From Alviniconcha marisindica (Eukaryota > Mollusca > Gastropoda > Provannidae): a stretch of DNA of 64,000 bases. Each line of letters opens with the position of its first letter. Within the stretch, counting starts at the first letter, position 1. The position numbers and the translations under genes were made by a program. This document shows positions 18,921-33,271 of this stretch, piece by piece. The stretch covers positions 577,501 to 641,500 of the forward strand of contig JABMCL010000839.1 of the NCBI GenBank assembly GCA_018857735.1. Reading direction: 5' to 3'. The notes under the pieces were generated by a model. The model did no database searches. It was not told the DNA's origin and saw nothing but the letters and a program-made list of their open reading frames with translations.

Positions 18921-21900
18921 CTGAAAATTATATATAAAAAATCATGAGTAAGTAAGTCGGTGTTTTACACCCAGTCAACCAGAACTGTTATATCAGGGTG
19001 ATTCTGGGAAACTTGGAAAAGAAGTTTAAAAACAAACAAAAACCTTTTCTTCCTCCTTTTGAAGCAACCAGTCACATTCAGTCTCTGACCATTAAGCCAT
19101 TTGAGATGAGAACTCCATTTTCACGGCACACATCATTAGGACATCTCTTGCTGAAATATGGACAAGGGACCTTTCAGAAGCAGCCTCCGTCACCACTCTA
19201 TCATTATGCCACTTGTGATGAGAACTCTGTGTTCAGGACACAAATTAATCATTAGGACATCTCTTGCTCAAACATGGTCAACAGACCTTTTTAGAAGCAG
19301 CCTCAGTGACCACTCTGACCAATATGCCACTTGTGATGAGAACTGTTTCCAGGACACAAATCGTTAGGACATCTCTTGTTGAAATGTGGACAAGGGACCT
19401 TTCAGAAGCAGCCTCATGACCACTCTGACCAATATGCCACTTGTGATGAGAACTGTTTCCAGGACACAAATCGTTAGGACATCTCTTGTTGAAATGCGGA
19501 CAAGGGACCTTTCAGAAGCAGCCTCAGTCACCACTCTGACCATTATGCCACTTGTGACGAAAACTCTGTTTTCAGGACACAAATCGTTAGGACATCTCTT
19601 GTTGAAATATGGACAAGGGACCTTTGAGAAGCAGCCTCAGTCACCACTCTGACCATTATGCCACTTGTGATGGAAACTCTTATTTAGGGCACAAATCATT
19701 AGGACATCTCTTGTTGAAATGCGGACAACAGACCTTTTTAGAAGCAGCCTCAGTGACCACTCTATCATTATGCCGCTTGTGATGAAAACTCTGTTTTCAG
19801 GACACAAATTAATCATTAGGACATCTCTTGTTGAAATATGGACAAGGGATCTTTTAGAAGCAGCCACAGTCACCACTCTATCATTATGCCACTTGTGATG
19901 AGAACTCTGTTTTCAGGACACAAATTAATCATTAGGACATCTCTTGCTCAAACATGGTCAACAGACCTTTTTAGAAGCAGCCTCAGTGACCACTCTGATA
20001 ATGCATAATGCCACTTGTGATGAGAACTCTGTTTTCAGGACACAAATCCTTAGGACATCTCTTGTTGAAATATGGACAAGGGACCTTCTAGAAGCAGCCT
20101 CAGTCACCATCCTGATCACTGTGCCACTTGTGATAAAGAATGTCTGCAATGAACTGTCCTGTCCTACCTGCGCCAGGCTTGTTGAGGGCGAGGAGTCGTC
20201 GAGGGTTCTGCTTACATCCCTTGGCGGTCATGAGGTGGTCCTTCCACCCGTCCTCCCCGCCGGACAGGTTCTCGTGACACAGCGGGCAGTGGTTCATGTT
20301 GGGCTTGGAGGCTGCGCAGACCAAAAAGGCACATTTTTAGCATCAGTTCAAGGTCGCTCGACGTCCACAGAGACCATATTATGGACTGTCGGGGACAGGG
20401 GAGCCCAGGACGGCCACTTCGACTTTCGCACAACTCAGATATTAAAACAATTATTTATATACTTTTAGACTTGATGCCAAAACTGCACTTGCATTTCAAA
20501 AACAGTTGTCACCTGCTCTTTATAACAGACAAAACCAGTTCATATGCCATTCAAACATCCTTGAACAGTTGAAGGTAAAACTATTCAAAAACAAAAAATC
20601 CACTCTTTTCTGTACTTTTTCAGGATTTTTTGCAAAAGCCTTAAAAGCAAACTACAGTGAAGAAGCATCATGCAACCGATCGACTGGAACAGATTTTTTT
20701 TAAATTGACTCACAGTGGTTCGTTAGTAAAGTTCTGGATTTTAACATCCTGTCAACCACACAGGGTCACCTCAGGACAATCGAACTCTGCCATAAGCAAA
20801 TTTGCATTCCAAAACTCCTCTCATAAATAAACCGTTTCTCAAGTCAATCCACAAAACCACATTTTCACTCCATCTGGGTCCTGTTTGTTCAAAAGTGACC
20901 TTTCACGAACACAAAGTCTTCAAAGCGTGACCGTGAGCATTGCCAGTTTTTGCCCAGCAGTCTGCATGAGCAAAATGGTGAGCAAGGTGGGAACATATGG
21001 CAAAAGTATCACGCTCCTTGCATGAGCAACATTTTTACACTCTTCACTGGCGCTCCGAGGAGCTCAAATTTGGAACAAAATAGGTACTTCATTTGTATGA
21101 ACATTATGACTGGTGCCCTGAGCTCAAATTTGGAACAAAATAGGTACTTCATTTGTATGAACATTATCACGGGTGCCCTGAGGAACTCAAATCTGGAACA
21201 AAATAGGTACTTCATTGTATGAACGTTATCACTGGCACCTTGAAGAGCTCAAATTTGGAACAAAACAGGTACCTCATTTGTATGAACATTATGACTGGTG
21301 CCCTGAGCTCAAATTTGGAACAAAACAGGTACTTCACTTGTATTTATAAACATCACTGGTGCCCTGAGCTTAAATTTGGAACAAACAGGTACTTCATTTG
21401 TATAAACATATCACTGGTGCCCTGAGCTCAAATTTGGAACAAAATGGGTACTTCACTTGTATAAACATCACTGGTGCCCTGAGCTCAAATTTGGAACAAA
21501 ATGGGTACTTCACTTGTATAAACATCACTGGTGCCCTGAGCTCAAATTTGAAACAAAATGGGTACTTCACTTGTATAAACATCACTGGTGCCCTGAGCTC
21601 AAATTTGGAACAAAATGGGTACTTCACTTGTATAACATTAACTGACCAGCCAAATGAAGCCTGCGGATGCAAATATTTGCACCCTTTCAGGCCAACTTGC
21701 ATCTTGACTTCTGTTTCCCCTTTAAAAAAAAAAATAAAAAAAAAAAAATGAGAAGAAGAAAAAAAGGGCGTGGCGCTGGGGCTTACGGTTGCAGGTCTTG
21801 TCGGCGATGTGCTGATCCAGCTCCACAATGGGAATGGCTTCTGAGCAGCGTGGACACTTGCCAAAATTGCTCTTGGCTTCGCACTCTGTTAGAACGTGGT

Positions 21901-23722
21901 CTGTGTAGGTCGCTATCTCCACCACCTGCGGGGGATTGGGGAGAGGGGGATAGAGAAAAAAAGAAGAAGAAAAAATATGCAATAAACAGACATTCCTTTT
22001 ATTAAATTAATTGGGGGGAGGGGGAGATAGAAGAAAAAAAATGCAATAAACAGACACTCCTTTTATTAAATTAATTGGGGGGAGGGGGAGAGAGAAAAAT
22101 AAATAAATATATATATGTGATATAAACAGACATTCCTTTTATTAAATTAATTGGGGGGGAGGGGGAGATAGAGAAAAAAATGTAATAAAGCAGACGTTAG
22201 GCAGAGCAAAAGAAATAATATGAAGGAAAGACATAAAGAGACAAGAACACACACACACACCACCACCACCACCACCACCACTACTACACACACCCACACC
22301 CACCACCACCACACACCACCACCACCACCACTACCACCCCCACCACCAACAACTGGGTAAGAAAATAATGAGGACACAAAACTGTCACAAACCATGCATT
22401 CTAATTTTAAATAACACTAAACAAACAAACTTGAATTTGTGCTCCTCAAACAAACAATAAAAAAAAAGGTGAAACATGCTATTAGCATTGGTTATGTTTC
22501 AGAACCAAGCAGCCTCTTTTACCCTATTTAATCATCTTGTGCTGTTCAATTTATTATCAGTTCTGTGCCACTGTGTCACGTACCTGTTTACAGTTGGCGC
22601 AACGCTTCAGCATGGGGCAGCTCTTCCAGTAATGGATATCCAGACCTTCCTCCGTAAACGCCTCGTTGCGCTCGCCACAGAAAATACAGATCCTGCAAAG
22701 CAATAGGTCGAGCAATTCAACAGCGCTCACACACAGAAGAAGAAAGAAAATGGTATTAATCAACATTTGTCTCAAAACTTCAACGGAGGAAAATATCCAA
22801 CATAATCTGATTGAAAAAAAATAAAACTAAATTACCCCCCCCCCCCAACTTCTCAAATTACTCAAAATACGTCCCCCAAAAGGGACTGATTTTAAGTAGC
22901 ATGAAAGGGCAGAATGCGGGTGTGGGAAGACATGAAACCAAACAAATTTGTTTACAGACTGATACTTTTCAGATAAATTATATATTTCGACCCAAATTTC
23001 ATTTTTTTAAATTTATTATATAACTCTTTCAGAAATACATAGCAGCTAGCTGCCTTCAACCGATGTCCTCCCCACGCCTTCATACAAGAACAAATGGACA
23101 AACAGATGAACGCACTGATAGTCATTTGCAAAAGTTTAAGACTAGATATGATTTTTTAAATAAATTTGACAAAACTGTGAGTTTTTGGCCTTCATACCAA
23201 CTTCTGTAAGTTTATTTCACCAAAAGCAAAATACATTCTGAAAAGTGACCACATCTAAAAAAATAATAATGTTTTAGCTGTTTGTGGTTTTGTTTCGTTT
23301 CGTTTTGTACTGTTTTTTCTTCTTCTCTCACCTGCTCTCTAAAACGCCCTCTTTCTTTCCTTATATTCTTCTTCAACCCGAATCAGATGATGCAGTAAAA
23401 ACATGAAATTAAATAATCTGACGTCATAGCATAAACAGGCTTGAAAATCATGTCTGGTCTTTTTCATCCCCCCCCCCCCCCCCCCCCCCCCCACTTCTTC
23501 TTTAGTACCTGGTATATAGACGAAATTTGACATGCATGAACACATTCTTGGATGTCTACACTCACAAAACAACACTGACAGAAAACTACGACATGTACAC
23601 AGGGGATTCTGAACTACCTCAGAAGACAAAGACATCTGGGAGGGGACAGTTCGGATACAAGGCGTTCTGGGGGCGGGGTGAAAAGCACCGTTGGGAAAAC
23701 TGAAAAGGGGTCCCAGGGAAAA

Positions 23723-23772
<50 letters not shown>

Positions 23773-23794
23773 TTTGTGTGTGTGTTTGTTTGTG

Positions 23795-23838
<44 letters not shown>

Positions 23839-23935
23839 TGAGAGATAGAGACAGATTTATGGGGGGGGGGGGGTGCATGTCTTAATAGTTGTATTTTTAA
23901 TCTGTGTCTAAACTGACTGGCATATTTTAGGATAG

Positions 23936-23966
<31 letters not shown>

Positions 23967-24058
23967 TAAGGGAGAAAAGAAATTTTGGGGGGGTGATGTC
24001 TTAATAGGGTTTTTTTATTTTTAATCTGTGTCTAAACTGACTGGCATATTTTAGCATA

Positions 24059-24094
<36 letters not shown>

Positions 24095-24412
24095 TGGGTA
24101 GGTGGGTAAGTGAGTGAGTGAGTGAGTGAGTGAGAGAGAGAGGGGGAGTAAGCCTACGCTATTTATTCTTTATGTTTGTTTATTTTGCGTGTTTCTGTGT
24201 TTACAGAGGACAAATAAACATTCCGGATTCTATTATGGGAAAAGAAAATACACATTTTGTAAGTGAAATCAAGAAAAATTACATCAAATGATATAGTAAA
24301 ATTCTTCCAAAACTAAAAATGTTACTTTTATATCAAACTGTAAAAAAAAAACACCTGCAAAACATGGAATTTGTAACATTTTTCTTTTTTTCCTTTGCAA
24401 TCTTTGTAAGAA

Positions 24413-24456
<44 letters not shown>

Positions 24457-27400
24457 CTAAGTGCCAAAAGGTGTGCATGAAAAGAGGACACAGTGGGTTG
24501 AAAAAAAGTATGAAATAAAGAAAAAAGAAGTGGGTTTTTTAGAATGTTTACTATATTGGAAATATCCTTAAAAGGGGAAAGATAACGATTTTATTAGTTT
24601 TGAGAAAACGACTTTAAAAGATGAAAAGTGTTTATGTCGGATGTAGGGATTGCGACACAAAAGTGTACTGTATGGCGGGTAATTTTTTTTAAAAAATTTC
24701 CCAACCACTTTAAACAGATTAAGGATGTCCTCATAAGTATTTTCAAATAAATTTATTGCAGCCTGACTTCTTACAAAAATATTGACATGTATGTTTGTCG
24801 CAATACCTGACATCCGACATAATTAAATATTTTACCTTTTCTTTCACAACAAAAAACACAAAGTTTCATCCATTCTGCCATTCAGACATTCTAGCTAGGT
24901 AACAGACAACTGGAAAGTCAGTTTTGAGGAATTTGTTTCTTTTCTTGACATAGCACAAAAAAACTACACAAAGTTTTGAACATCAGCATTACAGCAAATA
25001 TGACAATGTCATAAATGTGACTTGACAGTGCAATAATTATTGAAGATTCAAATTTTTTCCCTACAAATGTAAAAACATATATTTAAACACAGTGCTACAT
25101 TCAACTTATGATTTTTGGGCTTTGTTTTACTGCAGAATCATAAAATGTCAACATCAGCTTGGACAGTCATAAGATTGACAGTAAAACATTAAATTTTCTC
25201 TTCAGCTATAAAAATACACATAATGTAGTAAAGTAGTATGTATTTAGATCCAGAGTACGCATGAAATTTCCTTTTTTTGATGGCATTACATACAACTGGC
25301 TTGAAATTTATAGCATTGAAACCCCTTTGAGCACTTCCGCTGGCTATCTCATTCAGTCAAAACAAAAACTTTTAACAGAAGTCTAAAACACCATACCACC
25401 TCCTACAGTAAAAAAAAGAAACTGCACCTTGAATTTTTCAAGAGAAAGCACACCAAACAGCACAGCACAAAAAAAAAAACTTTACAAACAAACATGAAAA
25501 AACATTGAATTTTGTGTATGTCACATCTCCAACTAGGTCAATCCAGCTGTTCCCGGGGGAAAACCCTGACCGGCACAGCCCTAGCCCTAGCCATCATCAA
25601 CACTACTTATTTGGGGGGGATGGTATAAAAGGTGTTTTGGAAGACGTGAACAAAAAGTCCAAGGTGGGCACAGCACCCACTCCTCAGTGGGTCTTTCCCA
25701 CCCTTGTTTGGGTTTGGGGAAAAAGAATTTCCTGTAGCAGTATGCCCTTGACGGGGGGCACAAAAAGGGAATGGGAATGATGGGCTCCTGTGATATGGGA
25801 TAGTCACCTGTTATTCACTTGGTGTCGTGGCTAGGGAGCCTTTGGTGATTTGGAATTTAAAAGTTCCCGTCTTGCTTTCCTGCCCTATTTTTGGAGATAT
25901 GGTCAGCCTAGTGGTCAGCATGTTGTTGACAGGAAAATCCTCAGCATCTCTTGGTGCCCCATGCTGCCTTTTGTTACAGACTCTAGGGGTTGATGGGTTT
26001 TGTTGGGGGGTGCCGATGAGTTGCATATTCCGGACTGGTGTGACAACTGCCTTGTGGGCCTTTGCCTTTTATTAAAGAGGTGCTGATCTTCGGGTTTTCT
26101 TCCCAAAACCCCGGGGTCCTGCTTGCTTTGTTGGTGTGTTGTGTGCCCCCCCGGGTGGGCTGAGGTCAGTGTGACCCCCAAAGAAGTGATACTTTTGACT
26201 AAAAGAGTCTGGCCATGGGGTATGTTTCCTCTTTTTTTTTAGTAACATTAGGGTGTCACATCTTGGGGGGCACATGTTTCCCTCTGCTTCTCTTACCCCT
26301 ACAGAAATTTTTTAGTATTTTGGGGTATTGCTTGATCTTCAGCTGTGGGGAAAGGGGCACTGCAGATGGGTCATCTTCAAACATCTCAGTCTGGGGGTAG
26401 GCTGTTGTGGCAGCTAAGGGACTGATGTATAGGACAAAAAATTTTGGGGCCCAAAAACACTGCCTTAAGGGACCTCTGAGTCCCCTGGGAAAAGTTTGAC
26501 TTCATCCATCAACATGACAGTTGTTGATCTCTCAGGGCTCTTTATCCATGTGTTTTTTTCTACCGGTGATCCCCTAAGGGACAATTGTGAAGCAGGGCCC
26601 CAAGGGCTACCAGTTTCCCCCCTTTCTTTAGTTTACTGATTTTAGTGATTAGGCCAAGAGTTGGGTTCACATTCATGAGCAACCACATTGAAAACCCTGT
26701 TGTTCAGGGGCATGATGATGTTTTTCTTTGCAGATGCTACTGAGAAATATGCAGGTCTTTCACTAGTTTCAGATGACACTTGTGAAAGGGAAAATTTGGG
26801 CGAAACTTTTTTTAAAGGTAGCATTTTTAAAAAAGGTGGATAAGTGTGGTTCTCCAAACTTCAGGGACGTGCTGCTACTGAATGAGGAGTTGATGTCAAT
26901 GTCATATTCATAGCAGGGGGAATTTGTCCACTCCTGGTCAGTCAGCATTATTGGTCTGAAATAAAAAGACAATAACAACCACATGAGAAACATCATCAAC
27001 AAAAATTCCCATCCACAAACATAATGTATCCATAAAATACAATGAATAATTCCAAAAATTAAAAGTATCAAACCTAACAAAACCAAACAAACAAAAAAAA
27101 AAAATCTAGGAGTACTTACTAAACCTCGTAAATGACTCTTAGTAGCCTTACAAAACTTAAAAAAAAAGGGGTCAAATGTCATCGCACCCTTTTTGGGGGA
27201 ACCCGACGTCCGACCGCTTAATCCGAATTTTTTTTTTTTTAATGTTATTACTGGCGTCCCCGATTTCACAGGTCGATCTTGCAAACGAAGCGCTATGCAA
27301 TGTTGGGATGGAACTGTCATATTTCCAAATGTCTGCACTGTGAACTGGAAGTTAGTTTTACGCCACATGGGATCGGACGTCCAAAATTTCAGCAAAAGCT

Positions 27401-30400
27401 ATGCTGCAATATAATTCTTCTTGGGTACAGCACAACGTCAGCCACCCAAATTTCCCCCCTTTTCTTAAAAACACTTGTCCTACTGCGCCTAACCTGAACA
27501 CAAAAAATCATCTAAATAACTATTAACTAGCTGATTTAATAAAATAAACGGTGTAAAATTGTGATCGGACGTCAAGAATGGTTGGACGTCACCCTCACAA
27601 CAATAATTGCGACGTACCTTTCAATGTTCGCAGCAGAAGATTCCTTCGAGCCATTCAAATCAAATGTGACCGGGGAAGGTCACGTGGTACCTTCGTTTTG
27701 TTGACAAGTTAAATTAATGTTTTGTTTTTTGCCACAAATTGTTAGATAGTCGGACGTCAATCTTTCGACAAAATTTGAGGAGCGGCAAATTTTGTTAAAG
27801 TAACAAAAATTGTTTTTTAAATCTTTTTAAACTGCTGAGTGATTGACCGCGAGCGATGTGCATATGACGTCACTTCCGCTCGGGCAAGGGGCAGAGTTTT
27901 TTCAGTCTGTTGTCGAAAGTTCGGGTTTTTTTTAGATTGATAAATATAATTTTTCCTTTTTTTCTTTAACCAAACCACGCCCACAGAGAGGGCTCTGTGC
28001 CATGTCCCCTTTTCGTGGTTTAATTTCAGCAGTAAAATCACACTTTAACGGGCATATTTCCCAAACCGCTTCAAAATTTCTGCTGCTATTATTTCAGCTA
28101 TATCCTTGTTCATTTTCACACACATTCAACCCACACTAATGACAAAATATTTGTTTAAACATCTTTTATTCTCAGCACAACCAAGTCACCCATTGCAGAC
28201 CCACCTTTTGGCACTTAGTCATATATATATATACCAGGAACAAAATAAACAGTGAAAATAATGTTAACCTGATGCTATAAAGCAAACACCAACATCATGC
28301 AGATACAGTTATTATCATCCTAAACAAGACTGATCAGCCTAGTAACTGTGTTTACTTCATGTTTATTTTTTCTCACAAAAACAAAACAAACAAAAACAAT
28401 TTTTACTTCTCGTTTATTTTTTTTCACACACAAAAAAACAACTTTTGTTGGTGTTTTTTTCTTTATGTTTTTCTTACTTACTTTCAATACATTTTTTTTT
28501 TCATTCACAGACTCACAATCAAAATTCATGCACAGAATGATTCACAAACTTCACAACAATGACCTGTAAAAAAAAAAAAAAGCCTACACAGACTGGACAA
28601 GAACCATAACCACAGTAAACAGGACTACCTCATAATCACCATGGTAACACTTAAAGGACCAGACAACATTTCAACTGGTACACGGTGTGCTAGGTTAACA
28701 GAACATTTGCAATGGACACAACATCAAGCCCTACCCATTGACATTATGTGTGGACAAACTGAAAGAAACGAATGAAACAGTCAATATTTAAACGAAAAAC
28801 AAACTGACATGGGGCCGTTCAAACTGCCCCTCTACACTTTTATCTATTATTTTTCTGTGCTTAAAGCACAAAAAAAGAAGGAAAAAGAAAAGAAAAAAGG
28901 AGCAACCATCTTTATATATTCTAACGCTAAACTTTACCCACCTCACTAGACAGCCTGAAAGTCGTTAGGAAGATCACAAAATAAGCAGTCAATTTTTACC
29001 AGGGGGCCATTTTATTCAGTTGTTTGTTTTTTTCCCTTTTTTTTGCCCACACTTGTGCACGGTTGAGTCAGGTGCTATCATATTCTTAATGTGACACTGT
29101 GTGTGCGTGTAGTGCATGTGTCTGTTTGCTTTTTCCGTATAACACTTTATGTAAACTGTTTTGGTAGGTCTGCTTGCTTTTTCCGTATAACACTTTATGT
29201 AAATTGTTTTGGTCGGACTGTGCTCTACGTGTGTACAGAGTATCGTATTTAGGTTAATATGTATCATGTGAGCGCTCAGGGCGTTGATGAGTGCATGATA
29301 AATGTACATTATTATTATTATTAATGTTCGCAACCCACTTTGACCTGCAGTGACTGTGAGATGCATCTTGAGTTCCGTAACAATCCCACCATAACAAAAG
29401 CAGCATAAACGCTTCCAGCTGTCCATTGTCTGAACATGGTCGCCGCTGGATGCCCGCTTCCTTCAAAATTCCACTGTTTCACTTTTGCACTGTGCGCAGT
29501 TTTGTAGCTTCTTTATTATTTCAGACTCAGGGACAGCACATTTTGCTGGCAAAGCTGGGAAAGACTTTGCACGTGTAACCATTTCCCTGCATGTATCATA
29601 AATTCTGTAAATTCACATACACATTGCTGCAGTGCCATTGTCTTTCTCCCTTATCTGTGGCAAACAGTTTTTAAAACTTATGTGAAATTTAAAACTCATG
29701 GATGGCACAAGAAAAAAAGGTGGCAACGTGCACTCACTTGTCTGTGTTGAAGGTGGAGACGTCGTCATCATCGGGACGCTTTGGTTTGTTGGAGGCAGGC
29801 TTTTTCGGCTCTGGTTTCTTCTTCTGGGCACAAAATGAATGGTGGCCGTCAAGAACAGTCACAATGAACAAGGACATTCCTGCCTCCAGTACACCATCTG
29901 GGTTACCACCAAACACATCAGGTTTTTGTGTGTATTGGAATTCACTCCCACAAGATCTTAGACACTGCTCAACCCTGTCATCTTTTAAAGCCAAACTGAA
30001 ACCCTTCCTCTTCTCCCAGTATTTCCATCCTAACTAATACCAGTACCCAGTTTCTGCTACAGTCATTGTGTGTGTGTGTGTGGGTGTGCGTGGGTGTGAG
30101 TGTGTTTGTAGTGTGGTTTTTGTTTTGTTTTTTGTATAATACTTTATGTAAACTGTTTTGGTAGGACTATGCTCTACATGTGTATAGAATATCATATTTA
30201 GGTTAATATGTATCATGTGAGCGCTCAGGGCGTTGATGAGCGCATATTAAAATGTACCTTATTATTATTATTATGTAGGTTTTTTCTTTATTTTTTCATA
30301 TTATAATAATAATAATGTACATTTATCATGCGCTCATCAAGGCTCTGAGTGCTCACATGATACATATTAACTTAAATATGATATTCTATACACATATAGA

Positions 30401-33236
30401 GCATAGTCCTACCAAAACAATTTACATAAAGTATTATAAAAAAAATAAAAAAAATGCACACTACAAACACACACACACACACACTGACTGTAGCAGAAAC
30501 TGGGTACTGATATTAGTTAGGATGGAAATACTGTGAGAAGAGGAAGGTTTTCAGTTTGGCTTTAAAAGATGACAGGGTTGAGCAGTGTCTAAGGTTTTGT
30601 AGGAGTGAATTCCAAATGTGGGGTCCAAAGCAAGACTAATGTCTGTAGTAAAACACACATACGTATGTTTACTGTACATGTACCATTTCAATTTATTTTG
30701 CTACTAATGTTTATCCTATGCTCTAATGCATTAAACAAGTTACGTTCTTGCAAGTTTATTTACTAGTATGTGCAGGATGTCTTATATTCGTTCGAGTCTT
30801 CAAATGCTTCATTTTCAACTCATGCGCGATCTGTTTCAGTATGAATGCACTCTGACAAGAAGCATGAATGCAGTCTGACTAAAGCTACTGAACGTGTGCG
30901 CAAATGACCACAGCACCATCCCTCGTTCCTCAAGCGACCAACCTCTCCCTTTGAGCCAGATGAGACTGCCAGCTCCACACACTTAAGACAAGCGGAGCTA
31001 GCAACAACCTGCGTGCAAACTCGTGCTTCAAACTGCACAAACCCAAGGTGCTTGATCATTGTTTCTGAAAACAGTACAGGCACTTATTCAGTTTACGTTA
31101 CAAACTACAAGAGTGCTTAGACAGCCCATGGGTGTGTCTGCACGCAGGCGCTGACGGCTAAAACTTGTCTTGTCAGTCAGGCAAAAGCGAGTGGTTAGTT
31201 TCATCACTTCGCAACAACATCCTCGTAAGTAACTAACTTGGTGTTTTTTTATGCCCAGTCGACCAGTACGGTTATATCAGGGTGATATAGCACCAAATAA
31301 CATCCTATTGCATGCTACGGCGTGATGCTAAAGCCCATGCCAACAGACTTTCTTCGGCACAATCAATCAAGAGTTCCGGGCTGCCCGGGTTGCCACCCAT
31401 TCAAGCCACTTCAGCCAATCAGAATGTCGTCACAAATAATACTCCCCGCAGAAAAGCCCGAAGGGTGGCTGCCATGTTTCACTCCCCGCAGAAAAGCCAG
31501 CTGCCATGTTTCACTCCCCGCAAAAAGGCCCGAAAGGTGGCTGCCATGTTTCACTCACACGGTGCGGCTCAGCAACAGAGCAAAAGACTGGCGTGCTCTG
31601 AGCAAAGCATTTACCGCAACTTATTCTGACGCCGTACCTTCCGCCTGGGCAACGCTGCTTCGAAAGGGTCCAAGAGCTCTTTGGTCGATAAACTATGATT
31701 CCTAAGACCCAAATTATTCAGTTTTCCATAAATGACCTCCAATTTTTTTACTTACCTTTGCAGGCTTTGCATTTTCCTTTTCTGACTCCTGAAAGAAAGA
31801 AAAAAGGAAAAAAAAAAGAATGAGCATCTAAGCATGACGGAACACGTGAGTTCAAAAAGTTAAATGACATTAAGAGGAAAGACTGATGATGAGGAGGAGG
31901 ACAGCTTTTATATAGCGCTTTTCTCTGCTCTTGAGCGGATTCGCTGCGCTCAAAGACAGGAGATCAGCCTTAAGAAAAAACAGAATGTTCTGTTGCTTAC
32001 TGTTTTTTCTCCCCCATCATAAGAACTCTTTTAAATCACACACACACACACACACACACACACATGGCGCGCACACATGCACAAACACACACACACACAC
32101 ACACACACCACACACACACACATACTCACACACATACACATGGCACACGTGCACACACACACACGGCACAAACACACACACACACACACACACACATACA
32201 CACAAAGGCACTTTCTCCCCCACCAGGAAGCAAATCCGTCTCTGGGATCACGCAGCAGAAACGATTTAAAAATGATGAGTCGCGATCCGTAAAGTTTCAT
32301 CAGACATACAAGAATGAGTGCAGATTGCAGGCCACAGACCTTTGCATTGTTCAGCTGACGGAGGTCCTGCAGCTGCTTCTGCAAAGCGTTGATTTCAGCC
32401 TGCTTCCTGGCTTCTTCTTCAGCTTTCTGTTTCTGTATAGACACACACACACACATTTTAGGACCTAAATGAAGTGAATAGTTTAAAAACTCTAGTATTG
32501 TAGTAATATGAAAACTGTCTTTCCCTCTGCTCTCGAGTGTCGTGTTTGCTGCATCGATTCTTCGCTTTCATTTTGCCAGCTTGCCTTTTTGCTGCTGCCG
32601 CTGTTTGTTGATCACTTTTGTAGAGCGCTATTCTCTGCCCTCAAGCAGACTCACTGCGCTTGCGAGTGATTCTACACGAGTGACTGGCTTTTTACAGCGC
32701 GTTTTTGAATCTCCGGCGTAGTGGTGTATTTACGGTGCTGACAGGAGGGTCCTTGATGCAGCACCATACTCTTGCGCCGACAAGTCATGTGCTGTTGCCA
32801 GATTATTTGCATGCCTCTAGACTGAAGGCAAAGGCAAGTGGTTTGCTTGGGTGCCCACTTTTAAGTCCTCCATCGCAACCAAGTTAACTCATTTTGAACA
32901 GCTATCACATCTTTCCAGCTACATGATGACAGGATACTGTAAAATTCTGCACGGGTGACATGCAAATGAAATGCGTTAAACTGTTTCCAACCATGTGAAT
33001 TTCATACATATGCCACTCTAGAACTCTAATAATAATAATAATGTACATTTATCATGCGCTCATCAACGCCCTGAGCGCTCACATCATCCATATTAACCTA
33101 AATACAGTATTCTACACACACGTAGAGGACAGTCCTATCTAGACAGATATTTTGTGTCAACAGCTCAAGTCCATTCACAATGCCTCAATTACACAAAAGT
33201 CTGTGTGCAAAGTGAATTTTATACATACCGTACGCT

Positions 33237-33271
<35 letters not shown>

